Shown: positions 26,793 to 35,993, counted from the first letter of the stretch. The stretch: 64,000 nucleotides of DNA from Leifsonia poae (GCF_027921845.1 NZ_BSEN01000015.1:382636-446635), one strand, 5' to 3'. Translations and numbers: made by a program. The notes: generated by a model from the letters alone, not told the origin.

Positions 26793-28373
26793 ATGGCTAC
26801 TTTCGGAACGCTGTCTGACCGCCTCGCAGACACCTTCAAAAACCTCCGCACCAAGGGCAAGCTGTCGCCGGCCGATGTCGATGGCACCGTGCGCGAGATC
26901 CGCCGCGCGCTGCTCGACGCCGACGTCGCGCTCGATGTCGTCAAGGACTTCACCGGCAAGGTGCGCGAACGCGCACTGAGCGACGAGGTCAACAAGGCGC
27001 TCAACCCCGCGCAGCAGGTCGTGCAGATCGTCAACGAGGAGCTCGTCGCGATCCTCGGTGGCGAGCAGCGCCGCCTGCAGTTCGCGAAGAAGCCGCCGAC
27101 GGTGATCATGCTCGCCGGCCTGCAGGGCGCCGGTAAGACGACGCTCGCCGGCAAGCTCGCGAAGTGGCTCGCGAAAGACGGCCACACTCCCGTCCTGGTC
27201 GCCGCCGACCTCCAGCGTCCCAATGCCGTGAACCAGCTCCAGATCGTGGGCGAGCAGGCCGGCGTCCCCGTCTACGCGCCCGAGCCGGGCAATGGCGTCG
27301 GCAACCCGGTCAGGGTCGCGAAGGACGCGCTGAAGTTCGCCGAGACCAAGCAGTACGACACGGTCATCGTCGACACCGCGGGCCGTCTCGGCGTCGATGC
27401 CGAGCTCATGAAGCAGGCCGCCGACATCCGCAAGGCCGTCGACCCCGACGAGGTGCTGTTCGTCATCGACGCGATGATCGGTCAAGACGCCGTCGCGACC
27501 GCCAAGGCGTTCCAGGACGGCGTCGACTTCACCGGTGTCGTCCTCTCCAAGCTCGACGGCGATGCGCGCGGTGGCGCGGCGCTGTCGGTCGCCTCGGTGA
27601 CCGGCCGGCCGATCATCTTCGCGTCGACCGGTGAGGGCCTCGACGACTTCGAGCCGTTCCACCCCGACCGCATGGCCAGCCGCATCCTCGACCTCGGTGA
27701 CATCCTCACCCTGATCGAGCAGGCGCAGGAGGCCTTCGACGAGGACGAGGCGCGCAAGGTCGCCGAGAAGTTCGCGACCGACACCTTCACGCTCGACGAC
27801 TTCCTCAAGCAGATGCAGCAGCTGCGCAACATGGGCTCCATCAAGAAGATGATGGGGATGCTCCCTGGCGCCGGCGCCATGAAGCAGCAGCTCGACAACT
27901 TCGACGAGAAGGAGATCGTGCGCACCGAGGCGATCATCCAGTCGATGACGACCGTCGAGCGCACGACGCCCAAGCTCCTCAACGGCTCGCGCCGCCTGCG
28001 CATCGCCAAGGGCTCCGGCACCACGGTCACCGAGGTCAACCAGCTGGTGAACCGCTTCGAGCAGGCCGCCAAGATGATGAAGACCGTGGCCAAGGGCGGC
28101 GTTCCGAACGTTCCCGGCATGGGTCCGATCCCGGGTGCAGGGTTCGGCGGCGGACGCGGCAAGCAGCAGCCGAAGAAGAAGGGCTCGAAGTCGGGCAACC
28201 CGGCCAAGCGCGCGGCGGAGAACGCAGCGATCGCGGCCGGTGCCAAGCCCACGACGGGTGCCGCGGCGGGCTCGGGCTTCGGACTCGGCGGAGGCGCCGG
28301 AGCCGGAGCGGGCAAGCCGGGCGGACCGAGCGAAGAAGAGCTCGCGTCGCTGCAGAAGTTCCTGGGCCGCTAG
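26793..28373 (+). CDS. ffh: Signal recognition particle protein Ffh
   Basis: GTPase that binds 4.5S RNA and signal sequences of nascent membrane proteins. 526 residues. NG domain with GLQGAGKTTLAGKLAKW (about 109-125), DTAGRLGVDAELM and SKLDGDARGGAALS; then the Met-rich M domain (MQQLRNMGSIKKMMGMLPG near 345). A Gly/Lys/Ala-rich tail of about 80 residues follows, longer than the family core. It is convergent with the SGNH gene, 13 bases apart. Confidence 0.96.
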   Translation: MATFGTLSDRLADTFKNLRTKGKLSPADVDGTVREIRRALLDADVALDVVKDFTGKVRERALSDEVNKALNPAQQVVQIVNEELVAILGGEQRRLQFAKKPPTVIMLAGLQGAGKTTLAGKLAKWLAKDGHTPVLVAADLQRPNAVNQLQIVGEQAGVPVYAPEPGNGVGNPVRVAKDALKFAETKQYDTVIVDTAGRLGVDAELMKQAADIRKAVDPDEVLFVIDAMIGQDAVATAKAFQDGVDFTGVVLSKLDGDARGGAALSVASVTGRPIIFASTGEGLDDFEPFHPDRMASRILDLGDILTLIEQAQEAFDEDEARKVAEKFATDTFTLDDFLKQMQQLRNMGSIKKMMGMLPGAGAMKQQLDNFDEKEIVRTEAIIQSMTTVERTTPKLLNGSRRLRIAKGSGTTVTEVNQLVNRFEQAAKMMKTVAKGGVPNVPGMGPIPGAGFGGGRGKQQPKKKGSKSGNPAKRAAENAAIAAGAKPTTGAAAGSGFGLGGGAGAGAGKPGGPSEEELASLQKFLGR

Positions 28374-28386
28374 CCGTCGAAGCCGG

Positions 28387-29088
28387 TCAGAGGGCCAGGT
28401 TCAGCGGTGCCAGCTTGGAGTCGATGACGTTCGCGACGGCCTTCTGACCGGCGCTGTTCGGGTGGATCTGATCGGCCTGCAACAGCTCGCGGTGCCCGAC
28501 GAGCGGGAACCCGACGTCGAGGAACGTTCCGTCGACGCCCTGAACGGCCTCTTTCATGATCGCGTCGACCCGCGTGATCGTAGCGGGCGGCGTGTCCGAC
28601 CCCCAGATCGCCGTCGTGCCGATGATGCGCACCTTCGGGAACTGCTGGCGGAGCGCATCCAGCATCGTCGAGGTCTTCTGCTCGACGAGCGCGGGGTTCT
28701 GGTCGCGGTCGTTGCGCGTGGCGGCGATCAGGATGAAGTCGGGGTGCAGGGTGAGCGCCGTGTCGACCTGGTCCTGGTAGGTCGTGCCGTTCCAGCCCTT
28801 CTTGACGAAGCCGGACCCCGAGACCGCGAGGTCTGTGAGGCGCCAGCCGTGGGCCGCGGCCACGCGAGCGGGCCACGCCTCGTCGCGGGCGACGCCCTTG
28901 CCGAACGCGATCGAGTCGCCGATCGCGACGAGCAGCGGCTCATGTGCGCCCTGAGGTGCGGCGACCGGCGTTCCGACGGCGGCGACGGGGCGCTGAACGG
29001 TCGCGGACGAGCATCCGGCGAGGACGATGGTGGCGGTTGCGGCGACGGCCAGAACGGCCAGGCGCAGGCTTCGGGTAGACAGACGCAC
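28387..29088 (-). CDS. SGNH/GDSL hydrolase lipoprotein
   Basis: Surface lipoprotein esterase or deacylase of the SGNH superfamily, 233 residues from GTG 29088. The signal ends in VLAGC with the lipidated Cys at residue 26. Catalytic blocks: GDSIAFG (Ser), DLAVSGSGF (Gly), ATRNDRD (Asn) and DQIHPNSAG (Asp/His). The frame is open further upstream, but GTG 29088 places the signal peptide correctly and lies 6 nt below a TACTCT -10 (29100-29095), a leaderless layout. The substrate is unknown; cell-wall or lipid ester is plausible. Confidence 0.85.
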   Translation of the reverse strand: MRLSTRSLRLAVLAVAATATIVLAGCSSATVQRPVAAVGTPVAAPQGAHEPLLVAIGDSIAFGKGVARDEAWPARVAAAHGWRLTDLAVSGSGFVKKGWNGTTYQDQVDTALTLHPDFILIAATRNDRDQNPALVEQKTSTMLDALRQQFPKVRIIGTTAIWGSDTPPATITRVDAIMKEAVQGVDGTFLDVGFPLVGHRELLQADQIHPNSAGQKAVANVIDSKLAPLNLAL

Positions 29089-29215
29089 GCGATGAGAGTA
29101 CGTCGCCGAAACTGAGTAAGTGCTGTGGATCCGACGGCGTGTCGGGCGGGGGAGGGTGAACCGGTCGGTCAACCGCCGTCTGTGCGGGTGTGGATGGGCG
29201 CTGTGCGCCGCTCCG

Positions 29216-30349
29216 TCAGCGGGGCAGGCCGTCCCTGAGTTCGTGGGTGAGCGAGCTCACGACCGCCTGCAGACTGCCGCCGTTCGCCTCGGCGACCGCC
29301 AGCTGCCGCTGATAGCTCGCGCCATCGCGCAGGATGACGTCCACCGTCTCGAGCTCGGCCAGGCATCCGAGCCGCTCGGCCACCGGAGCGAGGTCGACCA
29401 CCAGGTCGCGCAGCGCATCCGAGACCAGCCGCTCGCTGCCGTCGGGAGCGACAATGATCTCGGCGTCGAGGCCGTAGCGAGCCGCCCGCCACTTGTTCTC
29501 CCGCACGAACCAGGGCTGCAGGGTGACCGGCTCGACGCCGTCGTCGAGCTGCTGGGACATCCGGTCGGTGAGGCAGTGGATCAGAGCGGCGACCGCGCCC
29601 ACTTCGTCGGCGGTCGAGAGGCCGTCGCAGGCGCGCATCTCCACGGTGCCCCATTGCGGAGACGGCCGGATGTCCCAGCGCACCTCGCTGTGGTCGGTCA
29701 CGACGCCGGTGGTGACGAGATCCTGAACGTACTCCTCGTAGTTCGTCCAGCTGCCGAACTGCCAGGGGAGCCCCGCTGTCGGCAGCTGCTGGAACATGAG
29801 TGCACGATTGGAGGCGTAGCCGGTCTTGGCGCCGCCCCAGAACGGGCTGGATGCGCTCAGGGCCTGCAGGTGGGGATAATAGGTCAGCAGTCCGTTGACG
29901 ATCGGGAGCGCCTTGTCGCGGTCGTCGATGCCGACGTGCACGTGGATGCCCCAGATCATCATCTGGCGACCCCACCACTGGGTGCGGTCGAGGAGGCGGT
30001 CGTACCGCTCGTTCGGCGTGACCTTCTGGTCGTACCACTGCGCGAACGGGTGCGTGCCGGCGCACATCAGCTCGACGCCGAGCGGGTCGGTGACTGTTCG
30101 GACGAGCCCGATGAGCTCCTGGAGGTCGGTGATCGCATCCGGCACCGTGTGGTGCACGCGGCTCACCAGCTCGATGGTGTTGAGCAGCAGTTCGTGGGTG
30201 ATCTGCGGATGCTCCTCGCCATCGGTTCCGAGCTCCTGCAGCACCTCCTGGGCGATCTGCACGAGGTCTCCGGTCGAGGCGTCGACGAGCGCGAGCTCCC
30301 ACTCGATCCCCACCGTCGAGCGCTCGGATTCCGAGAATTCGATCTGCAT
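29216..30349 (-). CDS. YbdK-type carboxylate-amine ligase (glutamate--cysteine ligase family)
   Basis: 377 residues from ATG 30349; ATG 30367 and GTG 30388 are alternative starts. The N-terminal STVGIEWELALVD motif, IWGIHVHVGIDD, SSPFWGG, MFQQLPTAG and VEMRACDGLSTADE match the YbdK group of the GCS2 family. E. coli YbdK has only weak gamma-glutamyl-cysteine ligase activity, so the true amine and acid substrates here are uncertain. Actinobacteria of this kind normally rely on mycothiol rather than glutathione. Confidence 0.85.
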   Translation of the reverse strand: MQIEFSESERSTVGIEWELALVDASTGDLVQIAQEVLQELGTDGEEHPQITHELLLNTIELVSRVHHTVPDAITDLQELIGLVRTVTDPLGVELMCAGTHPFAQWYDQKVTPNERYDRLLDRTQWWGRQMMIWGIHVHVGIDDRDKALPIVNGLLTYYPHLQALSASSPFWGGAKTGYASNRALMFQQLPTAGLPWQFGSWTNYEEYVQDLVTTGVVTDHSEVRWDIRPSPQWGTVEMRACDGLSTADEVGAVAALIHCLTDRMSQQLDDGVEPVTLQPWFVRENKWRAARYGLDAEIIVAPDGSERLVSDALRDLVVDLAPVAERLGCLAELETVDVILRDGASYQRQLAVAEANGGSLQAVVSSLTHELRDGLPR

Positions 30350-30396
30350 GCTGGTCGTCCCGTTCATCCGATTGTTCAAAGGGCCCACGTTTCTGA

Positions 30397-30532
30397 CAGA
30401 ATAGCTAGTTGAGTTCCGTCGTACCCGACCCTCTAATCAGGTCCGGTGGAACACCATAGACCTCCTGCCGAGTGTGCCCCCACGCTCACGGCAGTCAGTT
30501 CGTCAAATTACCTCATACAACACAGGAGAATT
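30397..30532 (+). promoter_or_regulatory. Promoter and leader of the rpsP operon
   Basis: CAGAAT (30397-30402) is a -10 candidate with TTGTTC (30372-30377) at a long 19-base spacing. The leader of about 120 nt ends in a CAGGAGAA ribosome-binding site 5 bases before GTG 30533. A minus-strand TATTCT (30403-30398) overlaps the same hexamer and may serve the divergent ybdK-like gene. Confidence 0.4.
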
Positions 30533-31018
30533 GTGGCTGTCAAAATCCGTCTGAAGCGCCTCGGCAAGATCCGCGCTCCGTACTACCGCATCGTCGTCGC
30601 CGACTCGCGCACCAAGCGCGACGGTCGCGTGATCGAGGAGATCGGTCTGTACCACCCCACCGAGGAGCCGTCGGTCATCGAGGTCGACTCGGAGCGCGCT
30701 CAGTACTGGCTCGGCGTCGGCGCCCAGCCGTCCGAGCAGGTTCTGGCCCTTCTCAAGCTCACCGGCGACTGGGGCAAGTTCAAGGGCGACAAGAACGCCA
30801 AGAGCACCGTCAAGGTCAAGGAAGAGAAGGTCGCCTTCCAGGCCGACGAGAAGAAGAAGCCGGTCCTCAAGCCCAAGGCCGAGAAGCCGGCCGAGGTCGC
30901 TGCTGAGGCAGAGGCCGTCGTCGAGGCAGAGGTCGAGGCCGAAGAGGCCGCCGAGGCCGAGGTCGTGACCGAGGCTGAAGAGATCACCGAAGCCGCCGCC
31001 GACGGCGAGAAGGCGTAA
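30533..31018 (+). CDS. rpsP: 30S ribosomal protein S16 with acidic tail
   Basis: Small-subunit assembly protein. 161 residues from GTG 30533; the core ([21 protein letters not shown] to [10 protein letters not shown]) is about 90 residues. It is followed by a Lys-rich link and a 45-residue tail of Glu, Ala and Val with almost no other residues. The tail is absent from the E. coli protein. First gene of rpsP-khpA-rimM; 4 bases to the next start. Confidence 0.96.
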   Translation: MAVKIRLKRLGKIRAPYYRIVVADSRTKRDGRVIEEIGLYHPTEEPSVIEVDSERAQYWLGVGAQPSEQVLALLKLTGDWGKFKGDKNAKSTVKVKEEKVAFQADEKKKPVLKPKAEKPAEVAAEAEAVVEAEVEAEEAAEAEVVTEAEEITEAAADGEKA

Positions 31019-31022
31019 CACC

Positions 31023-31259
31023 TTGCTCGCACCCGCACTCGCGCACCTCGTCAAGGGGATCGTGGATCACCCCGACGACGTGCACGTCGTTGCAAAGAGT
31101 TCGCCCCGTGGCGAGGTCCTCGAGGTTCGTGTGAACCCCGAGGACCTCGGCCGGGTCATCGGCCGGAGCGGCCGCACCGCCAAGGCGCTGCGCACGCTCG
31201 TGGGCGCGCTGGCAGACGGTCGTCGCGTTCGCGTCGACGTCGTCGACACCGACAACTGA
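31023..31259 (+). CDS. khpA: KH domain RNA-binding protein KhpA
   Basis: 78 residues from TTG 31023. A single KH domain with the GxxG loop in VIGRSGRTAKALRTLV. It binds RNA and in other Gram-positives works with KhpB/Jag; it always sits between rpsP and rimM as here. It ends one base before rimM. Confidence 0.92.
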   Translation: MLAPALAHLVKGIVDHPDDVHVVAKSSPRGEVLEVRVNPEDLGRVIGRSGRTAKALRTLVGALADGRRVRVDVVDTDN

Positions 31260-31260
31260 G

Positions 31261-31890
31261 GTGGCCGACCACAAGCTGCCGCCGCAGAACGGGTCACCGC
31301 GTTCCGACCAGACCCAGCTGCGCGTCGGGCGTCTCAACAAAGCCCACGGGCTGAAGGGCGCCATCAAGGTCGAGCTCTACACGGACGAGCCGGAGAAGCG
31401 GTTCGTCCCCGGCGCGGTCTTCACCCTGCAGGTGCCGACCGCGTCGAAATGGCACGGCAAGACGCTGGAGCTCACCGAGCTCCGCTGGTACAACGGCCAC
31501 GCCGTCGGGTTCTTCAAGGGCGTCGACGACCGCACCGAGGCCGAGACGCTCATCAAAGCGATCCTCTGGGTGACGCAGGACCCGCGCGAGCTGCCGGATG
31601 AGGCCGACGCCTGGTACGACCACCAGCTGGTCGGGCTCGACGCCCTCCGCGACGGTGTCAAGGTCGGCATCGTCGCCCGGGTCGACCATCTGCCCGCGCA
31701 AGACCTGCTGGCGATCAAGACGGACAACGGCGAGGTTCTCGTCCCGTTCGTCTCGGCGATCGTCCCCGAGGTCGACCTCGCGGCAGGCACGCTGACGCTG
31801 ACGCCGCCGACGGGCCTCTTCGAAGAGGTGCCGGATGACGACCCGGAACCCGAGGCGGGCGCCCCCGGGACTCGCGAAACGACCGAGTAG
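31261..31890 (+). CDS. rimM: 16S rRNA processing protein RimM
   Basis: Assembly factor for the 30S head; binds S19. 209 residues from GTG 31261. The N-terminal barrel begins RVGRLNKAHGLKGAIKVELYTDEPEKRF and the PRC-barrel half has WYDHQLVGLDA and VPFVSAIVPEVDL. A short acidic Pro-rich tail follows. In most relatives trmD comes next; here a three-gene module and a terminator intervene. Confidence 0.95.
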   Translation: MADHKLPPQNGSPRSDQTQLRVGRLNKAHGLKGAIKVELYTDEPEKRFVPGAVFTLQVPTASKWHGKTLELTELRWYNGHAVGFFKGVDDRTEAETLIKAILWVTQDPRELPDEADAWYDHQLVGLDALRDGVKVGIVARVDHLPAQDLLAIKTDNGEVLVPFVSAIVPEVDLAAGTLTLTPPTGLFEEVPDDDPEPEAGAPGTRETTE

Positions 31891-31906
31891 CACCGAGCGA
31901 CTCACC

Positions 31907-31936
31907 GAGAGCCCCTGCCGGACGGCGGGGGCTCTC
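31907..31936 (+). terminator. Rho-independent-like terminator after rimM
   Basis: GAGAGCCCCTGCCG pairs with CGGCGGGGGCTCTC through one wobble, followed by TCGTTCTC. It ends the rpsP-khpA-rimM operon 17 bases past the rimM stop. Confidence 0.8.
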
Positions 31937-32079
31937 TCGTTCTCACTGCTGCCCCGAACGGGGGATGGACCCCGGTGTCTCGACCGATTGACATCGCGTT
32001 AGGCTGAGCGCGCTCCGGTACGGATCTCGCCGGAACTCCACTGAGACGTGCCGACGGGTTTCGGCAACAAGGGGACATC

Positions 32080-34035
32080 GTGCGCCGTCTACCCGGGCTC
32101 ATCGTCGTGCTCGCAATCGCTGCCACTCTGTTGGTCGCCGGCGTGCCGGCGCCGGTCTCCGCGGCGACAGCGCGTGGGACGACATACACGTTGCCGGCCG
32201 GCAACAACAACTACCGGATGGCGGCCGGGCCGGACGGGGACGTCTACGCCCTCAACGTGACCACCAGCGTCGTGAGCAGAATCCGCCCCGATGGCACGTG
32301 GAGCCCCGCCATCGCCACGGTGAAGGCGGCCGGCACTCAGGCGGCGGCTCCGTCATCCGCTCTGGCCGTCGCTCCAGACGGGTCCCTGTTCGTGCTGACC
32401 TCCAGCGGGGTGATCGAGCACCTCGGCGCCGACGGAACCGATCGGGGTGCCTTCGCGAATGGCGAGGCCTTTCCCGGATTCGCACTCGACGTGTCGCCGA
32501 GCGGGGACGTGCGCCTTGAGACGACCTCGTCTCCCGATCAGGCGCCGAACGGGTATCAACTGCTGCTCATCCACCCGGACGGCACCTGGTCGCGCCTGTA
32601 CACCGCACCGGCCGGAGCCGCCCTGGGGGCACCTCAGGCCACTCCGGACGGCGGCATTGCCATGACGGTCGCGGGGCGGTCGGTCGGAGCGGTCGTGCTT
32701 TCGTCTGCCGGAATCGTCGAGCGCTCGTTCACGATCCCGGGCGCGATCACCATCTGGGCAGCTGCGGTCGACAACGATGGCTCCGTCTACGTCGACTACA
32801 CACTGCAGTCGTCCGTCGACGACGACAGGCTCGGTCGCTTCGGTGCTGACAGCACAACGACCCTCAACATCGTCGACAAGGGTCTGGCCGCACCCGCAGC
32901 GCTGGTGTGGGGACCCGGCCACGAGCTGATGAGCGTGAACGATCAACTCGGCGATGTGACCACGGTCTCGAGTGCCGGTGTCGTCACCAAGCACGCATTC
33001 ACCTTCCAACGGTCGGGGAGCGGCGGCGAAGAGGCGATCGCAGACCGGTGGGGAAACGTCTGGATCTACTCGATGCCGGTGCTCGACTCGAAGGGTACGC
33101 GGGGCAACCAGATCACGCGTTACACGTCGACGTCGCGCATCGGTGGGGCGACGCGCTACGACGTGAGCGGGGCCGCGGCGAGCGCGGCGTTCGGCAGGGA
33201 CGTGCCCGTCGTGTTCGTGGCTTCGGGTGCGGTCTTCCCCGACGCGCTGTCCGGCGGCGCAGCAGCGGCCGCACTCGGCGGACCTGTGCTCCTCGTGCCG
33301 CCGTCGGGCGCCCTCGGGTCGTCCACCGTGCGTGCCCTGACGCGGCTCCGCCCGCACGCGATCGTGGTGCTCGGTGGCACCGCCTCGGTGTCGTCCGCCG
33401 TGCAATCGGCACTGAGGTCGTATGCGCCGTCGGTCACCCGCATCGGTGGCGCCGACCGTTACGAGGTCAGTGCTTCGCTCTCGGCATCCGTCTTCTCTCC
33501 CGGAGTCGCCAGAGTCTACGTCGCTACGGGGGCTACGTTCCCCGACGCCCTGAGCGGCGCCGCGGCCGCTGGGGCCTCCCACGCTCCTGTGCTGCTGGTA
33601 CCGGCATCCGGAGCCATCCCGAACGCGGTCTCGGCGGAGCTGGCGCGCCTGCACCCTGGGGTCATCACGGTTCTGGGCGGTACAGGCTCGGTCGGCGTCG
33701 ATGTCGCCGGTGATCTGGCCGCGATCGCCCCCGTGACGAGGATCGGGGGTGTGGACCGCTACACCGTGAGCGCAGCGCTCTCGTCGGCGACGTTCCGCCC
33801 GGGAGTCGCGAAGGTCTTCGTCGCGCGCGGCGATCTGTTCCCGGACGCTCTGTCGGGCGCGCCTGTCGCTGCGGTGTCCGGCGCCCCCGTGCTGCTTCTC
33901 CCGCCGACCGGCGCGATCCCCACCGCGGTGGCGGCGGAGCTGAAACGGCTTAAGCCGCACGGCATCATCGAGCTCGGAGGTGCATCCGGAGTGTCGGCGA
34001 CGACGGATAAGACGCTGCTGGCCTATATCCGCTGA
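32080..34035 (+). CDS. Cell wall-binding repeat 2 (CWB2) surface protein with propeller-like N-terminus
   Basis: Exported 651-residue protein from GTG 32080. Signal peptide ends at about residue 28 (APVSA). Residues about 35-345 hold repeated blades with PDGxVY-like turns (PDGDVYALN, PDGSLFVLT, NDGSVYVDY, WGNVWIYS), suggesting a beta-propeller. From about residue 352 three CWB2 repeats of about 98 residues start with RIGGATRYDVS, RIGGADRYEVS and RIGGVDRYTVS; each has the FPDALSG and VLLVP blocks. CWB2 repeats bind anionic cell-wall polymers non-covalently in clostridia. The ligand of the propeller is unknown. Confidence 0.88.
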   Translation: MRRLPGLIVVLAIAATLLVAGVPAPVSAATARGTTYTLPAGNNNYRMAAGPDGDVYALNVTTSVVSRIRPDGTWSPAIATVKAAGTQAAAPSSALAVAPDGSLFVLTSSGVIEHLGADGTDRGAFANGEAFPGFALDVSPSGDVRLETTSSPDQAPNGYQLLLIHPDGTWSRLYTAPAGAALGAPQATPDGGIAMTVAGRSVGAVVLSSAGIVERSFTIPGAITIWAAAVDNDGSVYVDYTLQSSVDDDRLGRFGADSTTTLNIVDKGLAAPAALVWGPGHELMSVNDQLGDVTTVSSAGVVTKHAFTFQRSGSGGEEAIADRWGNVWIYSMPVLDSKGTRGNQITRYTSTSRIGGATRYDVSGAAASAAFGRDVPVVFVASGAVFPDALSGGAAAAALGGPVLLVPPSGALGSSTVRALTRLRPHAIVVLGGTASVSSAVQSALRSYAPSVTRIGGADRYEVSASLSASVFSPGVARVYVATGATFPDALSGAAAAGASHAPVLLVPASGAIPNAVSAELARLHPGVITVLGGTGSVGVDVAGDLAAIAPVTRIGGVDRYTVSAALSSATFRPGVAKVFVARGDLFPDALSGAPVAAVSGAPVLLLPPTGAIPTAVAAELKRLKPHGIIELGGASGVSATTDKTLLAYIR

Positions 34036-34066
34036 TCACCGGCCGGGCGGCCGTTCGTAGCCGGGC

Positions 34067-34729
34067 TCAGCCGACGACGGCGAGGCCCCGGGCACGCAGG
34101 GTACGGGCATCCGCGTCGAGCGCGGCGAGCAGGCGCTCGTGCGTGCCGAGGATGTGGTGGTGGATGCGCTCCGCCGCGGCGTCCGCATCGCGGGCGGCCA
34201 CGAGGTCGACGATCTCGCGGTGCTCCTCCCACGAGCGGCGTCGGGCATCCTCCGTGCGCACCTCGAGCCAGCGGGTGCGGGCGAGGCGGGTCATCGCCGC
34301 GTCCACGGCGTCGCTGAAGTAGTCGTTGCCGCAGAGACCGGCGAGCTCGACGTGGAAGTGAGCGCCGGCGCGCACGCTCTGCTCGTTCGGCGTCTCGAGC
34401 GAGAACCGGCCGAGCCGCTCGGCGAGGGAAGCGATCGCCTCGTCGTCGGCGCGCATACAACTGAGCCGCACGGCCGCGGTCTCCAGGGCATCGCGCAGTT
34501 CGCTGAGCCGGGCGATCTCACCGAGGTCGATGGGGGAGACCTGCCATGCGCGGCCGTCGCGCTCCACCAGCCCGTCGGATTCGAGGCGCATCAGCGCCGC
34601 CCGGAGCGGGGTCCTGGATGCCCCCAGCTCGACCTCGAGGCCGCGTTCGGTCAGGCGTGCGCCCGGCGTGCGCTCGAGGTCGAGGATCTGCGCGCGGAGT
34701 CTGTCGTAGACGTGCGTCTGCTCGGGCAT
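34067..34729 (-). CDS. GntR family (FCD domain) transcriptional regulator
   Basis: 220 residues from ATG 34729, with a GGAAGG ribosome-binding site upstream. N-terminal winged helix (VYDRLRAQILDLERTPGARLTERGLEVELGASRTPLR...) and an all-helical FCD ligand domain with metal-binding His (HFHVELAGLCGND; HREIVDLVAARDADAA; HHHILGTHERLL). It is divergent from an MFS transporter over 52 bases that hold three GGTATACC palindromes, so it likely represses both genes until an organic acid or similar ligand appears (inference). Confidence 0.9.
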   Translation of the reverse strand: MPEQTHVYDRLRAQILDLERTPGARLTERGLEVELGASRTPLRAALMRLESDGLVERDGRAWQVSPIDLGEIARLSELRDALETAAVRLSCMRADDEAIASLAERLGRFSLETPNEQSVRAGAHFHVELAGLCGNDYFSDAVDAAMTRLARTRWLEVRTEDARRRSWEEHREIVDLVAARDADAAAERIHHHILGTHERLLAALDADARTLRARGLAVVG

Positions 34730-34745
34730 CCGATGCCTTCCATTT

Positions 34746-34779
34746 GGTATACCGGCTTGGTATACCAGTAGGGTATACC
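34746..34779. promoter_or_regulatory. Triple GGTATACC operator
   Basis: Three identical 8-bp palindromes at 34746-34753, 34759-34766 and 34772-34779, with centres exactly 13 bp apart. They fill the gap between the GntR and MFS start codons; the last ends two bases before the MFS ATG. The TGGTNNNACCA-like core of the first two sites (TTGGTATACC) suits the FCD subgroup of GntR proteins. Confidence 0.8.
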
Positions 34780-34781
34780 GC

Positions 34782-35993
34782 ATGACCACGATCATGACAC
34801 GAACACCCCGTCCGTGGCTGATGCTGGCGTTCGGCGTGACGGCTCAGGCGAGTTCGACGGTGTTCGTCAGCACGCCGGCGTTCCTCATCCCGCTGCTGCA
34901 CACCGAGCGTGGTCTCTCGCTCGGGGAGGCGGGTCTGCTCGCGTCGGCGCCGACCCTCGGGCTCGTGATCACCCTGATCGCGTGGGGAGCGCTGAGTGAC
35001 CGCATCGGGGAGCGGTGGGTCATCTCGGCCGGTCTCGCGATCACGGCGCTGGCCGCGTTCGCCGCGATGTTCGCGAGCGACTACGTGAGCCTGGGCGCGC
35101 TGTTCCTGATCGGCGGGATGGCGGCGGCGAGTCCCAACGCCGCCAGCGGGCGCGTGGTGATCGGCTGGTTCCCCAAGGAGCGTCGCGGACTGGCGATGGG
35201 CATCCGGCAGATGTGCCAGCCCCTCGGTGTCGCCGTCGCCGCGTTGACCATCCCGCAGCTCGCCGCGTCCGGTGGCATCGCGGCGGCCCTGGTCGTGCCC
35301 GCTGTGCTCTGCGCGGTCTCCGCGGTGCTGTGCGCCGTCGGGATCGTCGACCCGCCCCGTCCGCCGCGCGGCATCGCCGAGGACGGCTCGGCGCATCCAC
35401 TCGCCACCTGGAAGCCGTACCGGGAGACCTCGCTGCTCTGGCGCATCCACGTGGTGTCGATGCTGCTGGTCGTGCCGCAGTTCGCGATCTCGACCTTCGG
35501 CCTGGTCTGGCTGGTCACGGAGCTGCATTTCCCGTCGCTCGCGGCCGGAGTCGTGATCGGCGTGAGCCAGTTCGCCGGAGCGCTCGGCCGGATCGGCGTC
35601 GGCGTGCTGAGCGACCGTGTCGGAAGCCATCTGCGACCGTTGCGCTGGGTCTCGATCGCCGCCGTGGCTGTGATGCTGCTGATGGCCGTCGCGGCCTCTT
35701 TGGGCGCCGCCTGGGCCGCGGTGATCCTCATCGTCGCGGCGATCGTGACCGTCGCCGACAACGGTCTGGCGTACACCTCGGTGGCGGAGATCGCCGGGCC
35801 GTTCTGGTCGGGGCGTGCGCTCGGCGCGCAGAACACCGGACAGTTCCTGGCGGCTTCGGTCGTGGGTCCTGCGGTGGGCGGGCTCATCACGCTGGTGGGC
35901 TTCCCACTCGCCCTCGCCGCGGTCGCCCTGTGCCCGGTCGTCGCCGTTCCGCTCGTGCCGCGCGACCGCGAGCTGGCCGTCGTGCCGCAATAG
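34782..35993 (+). CDS. MFS transporter
   Basis: 403-residue membrane transporter with about twelve segments. The loop 2-3 motif [13 protein letters not shown] and the mirrored [13 protein letters not shown] mark the major facilitator superfamily. Layout and the neighbouring FCD regulator resemble organic-anion or drug importers/exporters; the substrate is not readable. The operator abuts the start codon, leaving no normal ribosome-binding site. Confidence 0.88.
   Translation: MTTIMTRTPRPWLMLAFGVTAQASSTVFVSTPAFLIPLLHTERGLSLGEAGLLASAPTLGLVITLIAWGALSDRIGERWVISAGLAITALAAFAAMFASDYVSLGALFLIGGMAAASPNAASGRVVIGWFPKERRGLAMGIRQMCQPLGVAVAALTIPQLAASGGIAAALVVPAVLCAVSAVLCAVGIVDPPRPPRGIAEDGSAHPLATWKPYRETSLLWRIHVVSMLLVVPQFAISTFGLVWLVTELHFPSLAAGVVIGVSQFAGALGRIGVGVLSDRVGSHLRPLRWVSIAAVAVMLLMAVAASLGAAWAAVILIVAAIVTVADNGLAYTSVAEIAGPFWSGRALGAQNTGQFLAASVVGPAVGGLITLVGFPLALAAVALCPVVAVPLVPRDRELAVVPQ

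Noticed and set aside
31988-31993. Perfect TTGACA as promoter for the CWB2 gene
   Set aside because: No acceptable -10 box lies 16-19 bases downstream; the nearest TAGGCT is only 6 bases away.
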